DNA of 64,000 bases from Marinibaculum pumilum (lineage in GTDB: Bacteria; Pseudomonadota; Alphaproteobacteria; Ferrovibrionales; Ferrovibrionaceae), in NCBI RefSeq assembly GCF_042646425.1, contig NZ_JBHRTR010000037.1, positions 97,961 through 161,960 on the forward strand, written 5' to 3'. The first letter of the stretch is position 1; the number at the start of each line of letters is the position of its first letter. Shown piece by piece: positions 14,856 to 24,593 of this stretch. The notes beneath the pieces were generated by a model that had not been told where the DNA came from, ran no database searches, and saw only the letters and a program-made list of their open reading frames with translations. Made by a program: the position numbers and the translations under genes.

Positions 14856-16310
14856 TCATGACCGTCCGCTGACCGACACGTCGACCCGGTCGAGCGCGCC
14901 GCTGCCGGTATCGCCCAGGGCGCGCACGTCGATCCGGGTGGAGCGGATGCCCTGGTCGATCAGGTAGGACCGGACCGACAGCGCCCGCGACAGCGATAGC
15001 CGACGCGCGCTGCTGGAGGAGCCGCTGTCCGGCGCATTGGCATAGGCCCGGATCTGCAGCCGGTCGTCGGAGGACTTCATGCTGGAGGCGAGGGCCGCCA
15101 GCTTTTCCTCGCCCGACTTGCCCAGCACCGCATCGCCTGCGGGGAAGTCGATCGTCACCGTCTCGGCATCGCCCTGCGGCACCGCGGGCAGGGTGCGATC
15201 GGGCGCCGTCGCCCGCGCCGTCTGCTGCGATGCCGCCGGTGGCGCGGCAGGCTGCGGCGCGCTGGTCGCCGCGGTGGCGCTGGAAGGCGGTTCCGGAACC
15301 TTGGGCGGCTCCCGCGCAGGCGCGCTGGTGGCGGGCAGGGTCACCGAGCTGCCGGATTGCGTGCCGGAGGCGGCGGCCATGCTGTCGCCGCTCGCCGCAG
15401 CCGGCTCGGATGTTGCCGGCGCCGGGGTCGGGGTGGCGGGCGCCGGTGTGGCCGGGGCCGGTGTGGCGGCGGCGGTCCGCGTGCCGCTGTCGGTCCCGGA
15501 TGCCGCACTTGCCGCTGCAGTAGAGGTGGCGGCCGGCGCGGGCTGGTTGCGGACGGTGCTGCGGAGCGCCGGGCCGGAACTGCCAGAATCGCTGCTGCCA
15601 GAATCGCTGCTGTTCGAATCACTGCTGTTCGAATCGCTGCTGCGGGCGGCGGTCTGCGTCGACGCGGCCGGCTTCGGGGCCGGCTGGGATGCAGCCTGCC
15701 GGGTTTCCGTCTGCTGGGGTTCGGCCTGCTTCGGCGGGCTCGGCGCTGGCCTGGCCACGGCCGTCGTGGCCGGCGCAGTACGGGCCGTCGTGGTGGTCCG
15801 GGTAGCTGTCGCGGTCCGGGCCGTGGCGGCGGTGCGCGGCGGCAGCTCCTGGCGCTCGACCGGCGGGCGCAGCACCGGCCGGCTGGCGGTCTGCATGCTG
15901 CCATAGCCGTCCGGCCCGGGCGGCCGCAGCACGATCGGGTCCTCGTCCCGCAGCGGCACCTCGCCGGGCAGCGGCGGACGGTTGTAGTAGTTGCCCGGCG
16001 CGCTGCCGACATAGGCCGGGCGCACCTGGACGGCGCCGCCATAGCTGCTGCCATAGGGCGTGGCACCGGCCTGTGGGGCGCCGCCGCCGATCGCGTTCAG
16101 GTTCACGATGACATTGCCGCCGGCGCTGACTGTCTGGCCGGCGACCGGCGCCCTGCCGGCGATCGCGCCTGCCGGCGGACGCAGCACCAGCGGACCGTCG
16201 CCATAGGCCTGCTGGGCGGCCGACGGCTGGGCAAGGGCGAGGAAGACGAGAAGTGCCGGCGCCGCCACCGCGGCGGCCAAACCGATCCTGTGGCGCCTCC
16301 CGGACGCCAT
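14856..16310 (-). CDS. Secreted low-complexity protein with OmpA-like C-terminus
   Basis: A 484-residue protein. A signal peptide (hydrophobic residues about 8-27, cleavage near QPSAAQ-QA) sends it to the periplasm. A Gly/Pro/Val/Leu-rich region with two LRPP motifs follows. Then come about 250 residues of Ala/Pro/Thr/Ser low complexity, including a Ser-Ser-Asp-Ser/Gly tandem repeat. The last 100 residues have a weak OmpA fold (VTIDFPAGDAVLGKSG, SLSRALSVRSYLIDQGI, ALGDTG). The usual OmpA motif Gly-His-Thr-Asp is not present, so peptidoglycan binding is doubtful. It precedes the channel gene by 97 bases and is likely its third partner. The start is chosen for the signal peptide; an upstream ATG at 16382 is possible. 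Confidence 0.72.
   Translation of the reverse strand: MASGRRHRIGLAAAVAAPALLVFLALAQPSAAQQAYGDGPLVLRPPAGAIAGRAPVAGQTVSAGGNVIVNLNAIGGGAPQAGATPYGSSYGGAVQVRPAYVGSAPGNYYNRPPLPGEVPLRDEDPIVLRPPGPDGYGSMQTASRPVLRPPVERQELPPRTAATARTATATRTTTTARTAPATTAVARPAPSPPKQAEPQQTETRQAASQPAPKPAASTQTAARSSDSNSSDSNSSDSGSSDSGSSGPALRSTVRNQPAPAATSTAAASAASGTDSGTRTAAATPAPATPAPATPTPAPATSEPAAASGDSMAAASGTQSGSSVTLPATSAPAREPPKVPEPPSSATAATSAPQPAAPPAASQQTARATAPDRTLPAVPQGDAETVTIDFPAGDAVLGKSGEEKLAALASSMKSSDDRLQIRAYANAPDSGSSSSARRLSLSRALSVRSYLIDQGIRSTRIDVRALGDTGSGALDRVDVSVSGRS
15586..15642 (-). repeat. 15-bp tandem repeat inside the OmpA-like gene
   Basis: Nearly four units of a 15-bp sequence (GAATCGCTGCTGCCA or GAATCGCTGCTGTTC on the plus strand) encode a repeating Ser-Ser-Asp-Ser-Asn/Gly segment. 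Whole-unit changes keep the frame. Confidence 0.85.
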
Positions 16311-16587
16311 CGCCGATTGGCCCCGTTCCGGGGCACCGCCTTGTCCGCAGGCCAGCCTGTCATCGCCCGATCCGGCGGTCATGCGCCGGAGCCGGCGGCG
16401 GTTCGTTTCGAACCGGGGATTCGCAAAACGCTTCAACGGTTTGGCGTCCTCGTCCCTGTCCGCCTCGTCCCCCAATGGATGCTGCGGACGATACCCAAGG
16501 GACCGCCCCTGCACAACAGGGCTGCCGGAAGAGCTGCCCCGGGGGGAAGCCGTCAAGGCAGTCGGGGGGACTGTCGGGTTTTCGACC

Positions 16588-17382
16588 TCAGGCCTGGCGC
16601 AGGCGCTCCATCAGCGGGCCGTGCAGCGCCATGTTGCTGGCCAGGATCTCGCCGCCATTGAGCATGTTCTCGCCGCCGCGCAGGTCGGTGACCATGCCGC
16701 CGGCCTCGCGCACCAGCACGATGCCCGCGGCCACGTCCCAGGGGTTCAGGCCGCGCTCCCAGAAGCCGTCATAGCGACCGGCCGCGGTATAGGCGAGATC
16801 CAGCGCGGCGGAGCCGAATCGGCGGATGCCCGCGACCTCGGTCATCAGCGATTCCAGCTCGCGCCCGAAGGCCTGCGCATCGCCATGACCGTGGAAGGGG
16901 ATCCCGGTGGCCAGCAGGGCGTCGGTCATCCGGCTGCGGGACGAAACCCGCAGCCGGCGGTCGTTGAGATAGGCACCCTTGCCGCGCTCGGCCCAGAACA
17001 TCTCGTCCGGGGCGGGCGCCAGGATCAGCCCGGCAATCAGCTCGCCGCGCTCCTCCACCGCGATGGAGATCGCGAAATGCGGGATGCCGTGCAGGAAGTT
17101 GGTGGTGCCGTCCAGCGGATCGACGATCCAGCGCTGGCCGGCATGATCCTGGCTCGGTACCTCGCCGCCTTCCTCCAGCAGGAAGCCGAACTTGGGGCGG
17201 GCCTTGTTCAGTTCGGCGCGCAGGATCTTCTCCGCCCGCAGGTCGGCCATGCTGACGAAATCGGCCGGCCCCTTGCGGGAAACCTGGAGGTTCTCGACCT
17301 CGCCGATGTCGCGGATCAGGCCCCGCGCGGCGGCGCGGGCGGCCTTCTCCATGACGTTGATCAGGGGCGGCTTCATCGGCAT
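16588..17382 (-). CDS. suhB: Inositol monophosphatase family protein, SuhB-like
   Basis: A 264-residue magnesium-dependent phosphatase. It has the lithium-sensitive phosphatase motifs in order: VSMADLRAEK, the metal ligands EE in FLLEEGGE, WIVDPLDGTTNFLHGIPHF, and WDVAAG with GSAALDLAYTAAGRYDGFWE before it. Besides hydrolysing inositol phosphate, SuhB in other bacteria binds RNA polymerase and helps rRNA antitermination. Which role applies cannot be read here. Two in-frame ATGs (17382 and 17376) are equally usable, with a weak ribosome-binding site. It follows the ThiE-like gene by 41 bases and precedes the OmpA-like gene. Confidence 0.88.
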   Translation of the reverse strand: MPMKPPLINVMEKAARAAARGLIRDIGEVENLQVSRKGPADFVSMADLRAEKILRAELNKARPKFGFLLEEGGEVPSQDHAGQRWIVDPLDGTTNFLHGIPHFAISIAVEERGELIAGLILAPAPDEMFWAERGKGAYLNDRRLRVSSRSRMTDALLATGIPFHGHGDAQAFGRELESLMTEVAGIRRFGSAALDLAYTAAGRYDGFWERGLNPWDVAAGIVLVREAGGMVTDLRGGENMLNGGEILASNMALHGPLMERLRQA

Positions 17383-17423
17383 CGGAAGGGGAACCTTGTT
17401 CGAAAGTTCAGGTCGGCAAGTGT

Positions 17424-18020
17424 CTAAGAATGTTCGGCGAGCGCGGCGGCGATCGCTTCGACCGCAGCCGCCCCACCATCCCACAGCGCGGCATCGGGCA
17501 GGATGAAGTCGGCGCCTGCCGCGGCCAGCGCAGCGACTTCCTCCGGCCTGGCCACGCCGGCGGCGATGCAGGGCACCTCCATCAGCGGCGCCCACCAGCC
17601 GATCAGCCCGGCCAGGTCCGTGCCACCAAAGGCGACCGCGTCGGCACCGGCCTCCGCCGCCTCCATCGCCGCGTGGCGGGAGGCGCCGCAGAACGCCACC
17701 ACCATGCCGTCCGGCCCCAGCGCTTCGCGCCAGCCGGCGACCTCGACGGCCGCCAGTGCCGGATCGGTCAGGTAGACCCCGTCGGCGCCGACCCGGTGCG
17801 GCGCATCCTCCGCCAGCTCCAGCAGGACCGGGACGCCGTCGGCATGGGCCGCGGCGGCGAGGGCGCGGTCCAGCCGCCCGTCGACAGACCCGGCGATCAG
17901 GCAGGACGGCGCCAGGCGCTGCAGCAATGCCGGCAGCCCGCCGCCGAGATCGGCGATCACCGCTGCCGGAAGGTGCAGGATCAGCTGCGCCGGTACCGGG
18001 CCCTCGTCCGGGCGGGGCAT
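17424..18020 (-). CDS. Thiamine-phosphate synthase-like protein (ThiE/TenI fold)
   Basis: A 198-residue (beta/alpha)8 protein with ThiE-like segments: the central DGVYLTDP, GADAVAFGG and the C-terminal phosphate loop region IAAGVARPEEVAALAAAGADFI. True ThiE (about 210 residues) has a conserved N-terminal YLIT and a QLR-K-K motif that I do not find, and the usual GGI is weakened. It may therefore be a TenI-like or otherwise diverged enzyme rather than a working thiamine synthase. Its place between aldolase and suhB, in a glycolytic run, also does not point to thiamine. It lies 31 bases after fba. Confidence 0.7.
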   Translation of the reverse strand: MPRPDEGPVPAQLILHLPAAVIADLGGGLPALLQRLAPSCLIAGSVDGRLDRALAAAAHADGVPVLLELAEDAPHRVGADGVYLTDPALAAVEVAGWREALGPDGMVVAFCGASRHAAMEAAEAGADAVAFGGTDLAGLIGWWAPLMEVPCIAAGVARPEEVAALAAAGADFILPDAALWDGGAAAVEAIAAALAEHS

Positions 18021-18051
18021 CGTATCGACCCCTGGCCGACGGGCCGTGCGA

Positions 18052-18981
18052 TCAGTCCTGGCCCTTGTAGATCTTTACCAGCTCGTCGAGCATCGCGCGG
18101 GCATCGTCGCGCTGCCGCTGGAAGGTGTTGCGGCCGATGATCGAGCCGTTGCCGCCGCCGTCGCGAATCGCGCGGGCATCGTCGAACACGGCATTCTCGC
18201 CCTTCGCCGCGCCGCCGGAGAAGACCACGATGCGGCGACCGCCGAACAGCGACTGCACCACATGGGCCACCCGCGCGGCCTGGGTGGAGATGTCGATCTT
18301 TTCCTTCTCGTACACCTTCTTGGCGTCCGGGTTCTCCAGATGCGCGCTGGGCAGCTTCACCTTGATGATGTTGGCGCCCAGCAGCGCCGCCATATGGGCC
18401 GCATAGGCCACCACGTCGACCGCGGTCTCGCCGTCCTTCGACAGGTTGCCGCCGCGCGGATAGGACCAGACCACGACGGCCAGGCCGACGGCGCGCGCCT
18501 CCTCGGACAGCTCGCGCACCATCTCCATCATGTCGTAGCAGTCGTCGGAGCCGGGATAGATCGTGAAGCCGACGGCGGAGCAGCCCAGACGCAGCGCGTC
18601 CTGCACCGAAGCGGTGACCGCCTGGGTCGGGGCCTCCTTCTCGCGTGCCAGGGAATTGGCGCTGTTCATCTTCAGGATCAGCGGCACCTGGCCGGCGAAG
18701 GTGTCGGCGCCGGCCTCCAGCATGCCCAGCGGCGCCGCATAGGCGTTCAGCCCGGCATCGATCGCCATCTGGAAATGATAGTGCGGGTGATAGGCCGCCG
18801 GGTTGGGGGCGAAGCTGCGCGCAGGGCCGTGCTCGAAACCCTGGTCGACCGGCAGGATCACCATCTTGCCGGTGCCGCCCAGGCGGCCGGCCATCAGCAT
18901 GCGTGCCAGGTTGGCCTTGGTGCCGGGATTGTCACCCTCGTACCAGGACAGGATCTCGCGGACCTTGCGTGTCGTCTTCAT
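18052..18981 (-). CDS. fba: Class I fructose-bisphosphate aldolase (FbaB/DhnA type)
   Basis: A 309-residue aldolase that cleaves fructose 1,6-bisphosphate without a metal, through a Schiff-base lysine. Features are VILPVDQGFEHGP near residue 43, VGFTIYPGSDD, and the lysine-bearing strand NIIKVKLPS. Near the C-terminus the phosphate-binding VVFSGGAAKG and GNGSIIGRNTFQR follow. This is the archaeal-type class I enzyme, found in many alphaproteobacteria in place of the zinc class II enzyme. It sits 68 bases after pgk in a run of carbon genes. Confidence 0.93.
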   Translation of the reverse strand: MKTTRKVREILSWYEGDNPGTKANLARMLMAGRLGGTGKMVILPVDQGFEHGPARSFAPNPAAYHPHYHFQMAIDAGLNAYAAPLGMLEAGADTFAGQVPLILKMNSANSLAREKEAPTQAVTASVQDALRLGCSAVGFTIYPGSDDCYDMMEMVRELSEEARAVGLAVVVWSYPRGGNLSKDGETAVDVVAYAAHMAALLGANIIKVKLPSAHLENPDAKKVYEKEKIDISTQAARVAHVVQSLFGGRRIVVFSGGAAKGENAVFDDARAIRDGGGNGSIIGRNTFQRQRDDARAMLDELVKIYKGQD

Positions 18982-19049
18982 GATGTCTCCCCCTCAGGGC
19001 TCGCAATGCAAGGCGGCCGGGCCGGCCGCCGGAATCAGGTGCGCCGGAT

Positions 19050-20303
19050 TCAGCTGTTCCGGGCGCGGGCGGCGGCCAGGGCGGCGATGCCCGGCAGCTC
19101 GCGCCCCTCCAGCCATTCCAGGAAGGCGCCGCCGGCGGTCGACAGATAGGTGAAGTCGTCGGCCGCGCCGGCAGCCGCCAGCGCCGCCAGGGTGTCGCCG
19201 CCGCCGGCAATGCTCTGCAGGCGTCCGGCCCTGGTCAGGCTTGCGGCTTCAGCCGCCACGGCATTTGTCCCGGTATCGAACGGCGGCACCTCGAAGGCGC
19301 CCAGCGGGCCGTTCCAGACCAGGGTCTTCACCTCCGCCAGCTCCGCCTTCAGGGCGGCGACCGACTGCGGGCCGATGTCCAGGATCATCGCATCCGCCGG
19401 CACCGCGTCCAGCGCCACCGCGTGGCTTGCGGCACCGGGTGCGAATTCCGTCGCCACAACCGCATCGACCGGCAGCAGGATGCGGCAGCCGGCGGCATCG
19501 GCATTGGCCAGGATCTCGCGCGCGGTATCGGCCATGTCGCGCTCGCAGAGGCTGCGGCCGATGTCATGGCCCTGCGCATAGAGGAAGGTGTTCGCCATGC
19601 CGCCGCCGATCACCAGCCGGTCGACCTTCCGCACCAGGTGCGACAGGACGGCGAGCTTGGTGGAGACCTTGGCGCCGCCGACCAGCGCCATCAGCGGCCG
19701 CTGCGGATGCTCCAGGGCGCCGATCACCGCGCGCAGTTCCGCCTCCATCAGGCGGCCGGCCGCCGCCGGCAGGCGCTCCGCCAGCGCGGCGGTGGAGGCA
19801 TGGGCACGGTGCGCGGCGGAGAAGGCGTCGTTCACATAGACGTCGCCCAGGCGGGCCAGGGCATCGGCGAAGCCGGGATCGTTGGCCTCTTCCTCGGCAT
19901 GGAAGCGCAGGTTCTCCAGCAGCAGGATCTCGCCGGGCGGCAGCGCCGCCACCGCCTCTTCCGCCGTCGGGCCGACGGATTCCGGGCAGAAAGCGATCCT
20001 GCGGCCCAGGCAATCCTCCATCGCGGAGAGGATGTGGCGCAGCGACATTTCCGGCACGACCTTGCCTTTCGGCCGGTCGAAATGGGACAGCAGGACGACC
20101 TTCGCGCCCTGGCCGGCCAGTTCCTCGATGGTGTCGCGGATGCGCTCGATGCGGGCCGTCTCCCGCACATGGGCGCCGTCGCGGGGGACGTTCAGGTCGA
20201 CCCGGACCAGCACCCGGCGGCCGGCGATATCGAGATCGTCCAGGGTGTCGAATCCCGGGTCGATCCCGTTCCTTCTGTCAGGCGATTTGGCAGCCTGGGA
20301 CAT
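19050..20303 (-). CDS. pgk: Phosphoglycerate kinase
   Basis: A 417-residue cytoplasmic kinase interconverting 1,3-bisphosphoglycerate and 3-phosphoglycerate. The signature VLVRVDLNVPRDG is at about residues 31-43. Substrate contacts LSHFDRPKGK, LLLENLRFHAEEEANDPGFA and NDAFSAAHRAHAS follow. The nucleotide-binding ALVGGAKVSTKL and C-terminal SIAGGGDTLAAL are intact. An extra 20-odd residues precede the usual start, so translation may begin slightly later. It lies 37 bases after gap. Confidence 0.96.
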   Translation of the reverse strand: MSQAAKSPDRRNGIDPGFDTLDDLDIAGRRVLVRVDLNVPRDGAHVRETARIERIRDTIEELAGQGAKVVLLSHFDRPKGKVVPEMSLRHILSAMEDCLGRRIAFCPESVGPTAEEAVAALPPGEILLLENLRFHAEEEANDPGFADALARLGDVYVNDAFSAAHRAHASTAALAERLPAAAGRLMEAELRAVIGALEHPQRPLMALVGGAKVSTKLAVLSHLVRKVDRLVIGGGMANTFLYAQGHDIGRSLCERDMADTAREILANADAAGCRILLPVDAVVATEFAPGAASHAVALDAVPADAMILDIGPQSVAALKAELAEVKTLVWNGPLGAFEVPPFDTGTNAVAAEAASLTRAGRLQSIAGGGDTLAALAAAGAADDFTYLSTAGGAFLEWLEGRELPGIAALAAARARNS

Positions 20304-20340
20304 GGTCAGCGCCTCCTTGCCCTGTCGGACGGTCCGCGCC

Positions 20341-21348
<1,008 letters not shown>

Positions 21349-21505
21349 GGCGGTCTCCGAATGTCCTGCGCCGGTTGCGGCTCCGGCGGTTCTTGTGGCG
21401 GTTGATCTGGTCGCGCCGGCGGCGTGCGGCGCAGGCGCCGCCGGGACCCGCGCGGCGGGCCCGTGGCGGATCTGGCGGGGCGGCCGACCGGCAGGAAGTG
21501 GCCGC

Positions 21506-21534
21506 TTCTTAATTGGTAACGCGCGGCCCGACAA
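21506..21534 (-). promoter_or_regulatory. Candidate promoter between tkt and gap
   Basis: On the minus strand TTGTCG, 17 bases, then TAAGAA, in the 242-base tkt-gap interval. The AT-rich patch is unusual here but only half of the -10 positions match, so this is tentative. Confidence 0.25.
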
Positions 21535-21590
21535 GGCGGATCCCCGGCCGGCGCGCGGCAGCCTGCCGGCCGGGATGCCGCAGCGAACGT

Positions 21591-23672
21591 TCAGCCCTGT
21601 GCCGAAAGCCTCTCGCGCACGGCATCCGCCAGGGCGTCGGCGGTAATGCCGAAATGCGGATAGAGTTCCTCGTAGGGCGCCGAGGCGCCGAATCCGGTCA
21701 TGCCGACGAACGGGCCGTCGCCGATCAGCCGGTCCCAGCCCATCCGGATGGCTGCCTCGACCCCGGCGCGCACGACGCCGCGGTCGCCGCTCGCCAGCAC
21801 CTCGTCCCGGTAGGCCGCGTCCTGCGCCAGGAACAGCTCGTGCGAGGGGACGGAGACGACCCGGGTCGGCAGATGGTCCGCCTGCAGGATGTCGCGCGCC
21901 GCCAGCGCCAGCATCACCTCCGATCCGGAGGCGAGCAGCACCGCCCGGGCCGGACCGCCCTGCGCCTCCGCCAGGACATAGGCGCCGCGGGCGGCGGCAT
22001 TCTCCTGCAGCCCTTCCGGCCGCTGCAGGGCCGGTACGCCCTGCCGGGTTGTGACCAGGACGCTGGGACCGTTGCTGCGGGTCAGCGCGACCCGCCAGCA
22101 TTCCGCCGTCTCCAGCGCGTCGGCGGGGCGCAGCACGACCAGGTTCGGGATCGCGCGCAGCGCGGCCAGCTGCTCCACCGGCTGGTGGGTGGGCCCGTCC
22201 TCGCCCAGGCCGATGGAATCGTGGCTCATCACGTAGATCACCGGCTGTTCCATCAGGGCGGAGAGCCGGATCGCCGGCCGGCAATAGTCGGTGAAGACCA
22301 GGAAGCTGCCGCCAAAGGCGCGCAGGCCGCCATGCAGGCTGATGCCGTTCATGGCGGCGGCCATGCCGTGCTCGCGCACGCCGTAATGCAGATAGGTGCC
22401 GGAGAAGTCGTCGGCGGTGATCACCTTGTGGGCACCCGACTTGGTGCCGTTGGAGCCCGACAGGTCGGCGGAACCGCCGATCAGGTTCGGCATCGCCGGC
22501 ACCAGGGCGTCCAGCACCTTCTTCGCAGCTTGCCGGGTGGCGAGCTTCGGCGCACTGTCGCGGAATTCCGCCGCGACCTCCGCCAGGGCGCGGTCGGCGG
22601 CGGCCGGCAGCGCACCGCCCAGGTCGAATTCGAACGCCTCCTGGCGCACCGCCGGCGCGGCCTCCATGCGGGCCTGCCAGTCGGCGCGGGCGGCCGCGCC
22701 GCGGCCGCCGATGCGGCGCCAGGCGGCCAGGATGTTCTCCGGCACGTCGAACGGCGGATGGGGCCAGTTCAGCGCCTCGCGCACGGCCCTGATCTCTTCC
22801 GCGCCCAGCGGCGCGCCATGGGCATCGGCGGTGCCGCCCTTCTTCGGCGCGCCGAAGCCGATCGTGGTGCGGCAGGCGATCAGGCTCGGCCGGTCGTCGG
22901 CGCGCGCGGCGTCCAGCGCGGCGGAGATCTCGGCCTGGTCGTGGCCGTCGACCGCCCGCACGTCCCAGCCCAGGGCGGAAAAGCGGCCCAGCTGGTCGTC
23001 GCTGACCGACAGGTCGGTGGCGCCGTCGATGGTGATCCGGTTGTCGTCCCAGAGGACGATCAGCTTGCCCAGCCGCAGATGGCCGGCCAGGGAGGCGGCC
23101 TCGTGGCTGATGCCTTCCATCAGGCAGCCGTCGCCCGCGATCACGTAGGTCCGGTGGTCGACCAGCTCGGCGCCGTAGCGGGCCGCCATCATGCGTTCCG
23201 CCATCGCCATGCCGACGGCGTTGCCCAGGCCCTGGCCCAGCGGGCCGGTTGTGGTCTCCACCCCCGCCGCGCAGCCGATCTCCGGATGGCCCGGGGTGCG
23301 CGAGCCGAGCTGGCGGAAGCGGCGGATCTCGTCGATGCCGATGTCGGGATAGCCGGTCAGGTAGAGCAGGGCGTAGAGCAGCATCGAGCCATGGCCGGCG
23401 CTGAGCACGAAACGATCGCGGTCCGGCCAGTCCGGCACCTGCGGGTCGAAGCGCAGATGGTCACGGAACAGGACGGTGGCCACGTCGGCCATGCCCATCG
23501 GCATGCCGGGATGGCCGCTCTGCGCCGCCTCCACCGCATCCATCGCCAGGACGCGGATCGCATTCGCCAGCTCGGCTTCGGTGACGGGGCTGCCGTCCGC
23601 CTCCACGGTCTCGAGATCGCCGTTTCCGGCCTTGCCGGCCTCGGCGGAAGGGGATGCGGTCCGCTGTGTCAT
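21591..23672 (-). CDS. tkt: Transketolase
   Basis: A 693-residue thiamine-diphosphate enzyme moving two-carbon units between sugar phosphates in the pentose-phosphate pathway or Calvin cycle. The N-terminal domain has AAQSGHPGMPMGMAD (His contacts substrate), GPLGQGLGNAVG and the ThDP motif GDGCLMEGISHEA...NRITID. The middle domain has YGVREHGMAAAMNG (the Glu activating ThDP) and HDSIGLGEDGPTHQPVEQLAALR. The C-terminal domain ends at TADALADAV. The N-terminus carries about 25 additional low-complexity residues. Its distance of 242 bases to gap leaves room for a separate promoter. Confidence 0.96.
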   Translation of the reverse strand: MTQRTASPSAEAGKAGNGDLETVEADGSPVTEAELANAIRVLAMDAVEAAQSGHPGMPMGMADVATVLFRDHLRFDPQVPDWPDRDRFVLSAGHGSMLLYALLYLTGYPDIGIDEIRRFRQLGSRTPGHPEIGCAAGVETTTGPLGQGLGNAVGMAMAERMMAARYGAELVDHRTYVIAGDGCLMEGISHEAASLAGHLRLGKLIVLWDDNRITIDGATDLSVSDDQLGRFSALGWDVRAVDGHDQAEISAALDAARADDRPSLIACRTTIGFGAPKKGGTADAHGAPLGAEEIRAVREALNWPHPPFDVPENILAAWRRIGGRGAAARADWQARMEAAPAVRQEAFEFDLGGALPAAADRALAEVAAEFRDSAPKLATRQAAKKVLDALVPAMPNLIGGSADLSGSNGTKSGAHKVITADDFSGTYLHYGVREHGMAAAMNGISLHGGLRAFGGSFLVFTDYCRPAIRLSALMEQPVIYVMSHDSIGLGEDGPTHQPVEQLAALRAIPNLVVLRPADALETAECWRVALTRSNGPSVLVTTRQGVPALQRPEGLQENAAARGAYVLAEAQGGPARAVLLASGSEVMLALAARDILQADHLPTRVVSVPSHELFLAQDAAYRDEVLASGDRGVVRAGVEAAIRMGWDRLIGDGPFVGMTGFGASAPYEELYPHFGITADALADAVRERLSAQG

Positions 23673-23887
23673 GTTCGGGCTGCCTTGCAGGGATGGGTGT
23701 CGGATTGCCGGTCGGTGCCGTTCGGGCCGTGCGGTCGGCGTTCACTGCGCCGCGCCGGAGCATGGCGCCGGGCGGCCTGCTTTATGAACGCTGCGACGCG
23801 CAGGTCAACCGCTGCGACGCCGCGGCCTGCGCCGCCAACCGGGGCGAAGCCGGCGCCGGAGCGGGTGCCAGGCATGCCCTGCGACGA
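23673..23887. other. Intergenic stretch upstream of tkt and the zapA operon
   Basis: Divergent region between tkt (minus) and the DUF4164 gene (plus); with the following promoter and leader it spans about 390 bases. No convincing gene or RNA was seen. A short repeat of GCTGCGACG (near 23791 and 23811) is present. Confidence 0.5.
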
Positions 23888-23915
23888 TTGACCGGGGGTT
23901 ATCCCTGCCAATACT
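23888..23915 (+). promoter_or_regulatory. Promoter for the DUF4164-zapA operon
   Basis: TTGACC (23888-23893), 16 bases, then AATACT (23910-23915), five and four matches of six to the sigma-70 boxes. It points at the cell-division operon, with a leader of roughly 145-170 bases. Confidence 0.45.
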
Positions 23916-24066
23916 CTGTGGTAGGGAAGGTGTCGAGCCGCCAGATATAGCGATCAGGGTGGCCGCCGCGGTTTCCGGCCAATGCGGCGCGAGATGCCGC
24001 CCGACGTGCGATCTGGGAGCGGCTCCGCCGGAGCGCGCCCGCTGCGGTCGCCACACCGGCCGCCGC

Positions 24067-24411
24067 ATGCCGAGGACGAACAGACAGCCGATGGACCCGG
24101 AAACCGCCGACACGCCAGCCGATCAGGAGACAGCCGATCAGGAGACAGCCGATCCCGCTGCCGCCTGGCAGCGGCTGGATGCGGCCCTGACGGTGCTGGA
24201 GGATGCGCTGCTGGCGCAGCGCCGGCAGTCGGCAGAGGAACTGCAGGCGGTGCGCCGGGAGCTGGAGCAGGCGCGGGCGGAGAATGCGCGCCTGGCGGAA
24301 GCGCTGAAGGCGGAACAGGCCCGGGTGCAGCGGCTGGAGGACCTGACCTCCGCCGTATCGGGCCGTGTGGATTCCGCGATCGGGGAACTGGAGTCGATCC
24401 TGGAGCCGTGA
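24067..24411 (+). CDS. DUF4164-type coiled-coil protein upstream of zapA
   Basis: About 114 residues (106 if the second ATG at 24091 is used; neither has a clear ribosome-binding site). An acidic N-terminus with a Asp-Gln-Glu-Thr-Ala repeat is followed by a single long amphipathic helix (residues about 38-100, LEQARAENARLAEALKAEQ) and the end SAIGELESIL. Proteins of this kind precede zapA in many alphaproteobacteria and are annotated DUF4164. A structural part in the division ring is plausible from position only. Confidence 0.7.
   Translation: MPRTNRQPMDPETADTPADQETADQETADPAAAWQRLDAALTVLEDALLAQRRQSAEELQAVRRELEQARAENARLAEALKAEQARVQRLEDLTSAVSGRVDSAIGELESILEP
24121..24155 (+). repeat. 15-bp tandem repeat in the DUF4164 gene
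   Basis: Two exact units of GATCAGGAGACAGCC and a third partial one encode Asp-Gln-Glu-Thr-Ala repeats; the reading frame is preserved. Confidence 0.85.
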
Positions 24412-24593
24412 CGCCGCGGGCGCTGAAGGCGCCCGGCCGGCGGATGCGACAGGCACTGGACCGGCGACAGCTGCGACGGGAGAGAGATGGGCTTGCGGGG
24501 GATGGAAGGCTGCAGCGGCACCGGACCGGAAGGTCGGCCGGGCCGGAGGGGCTGCGGACGGTGAGCCAGTTTTTCTAGGAAAGTGACGGCGCG

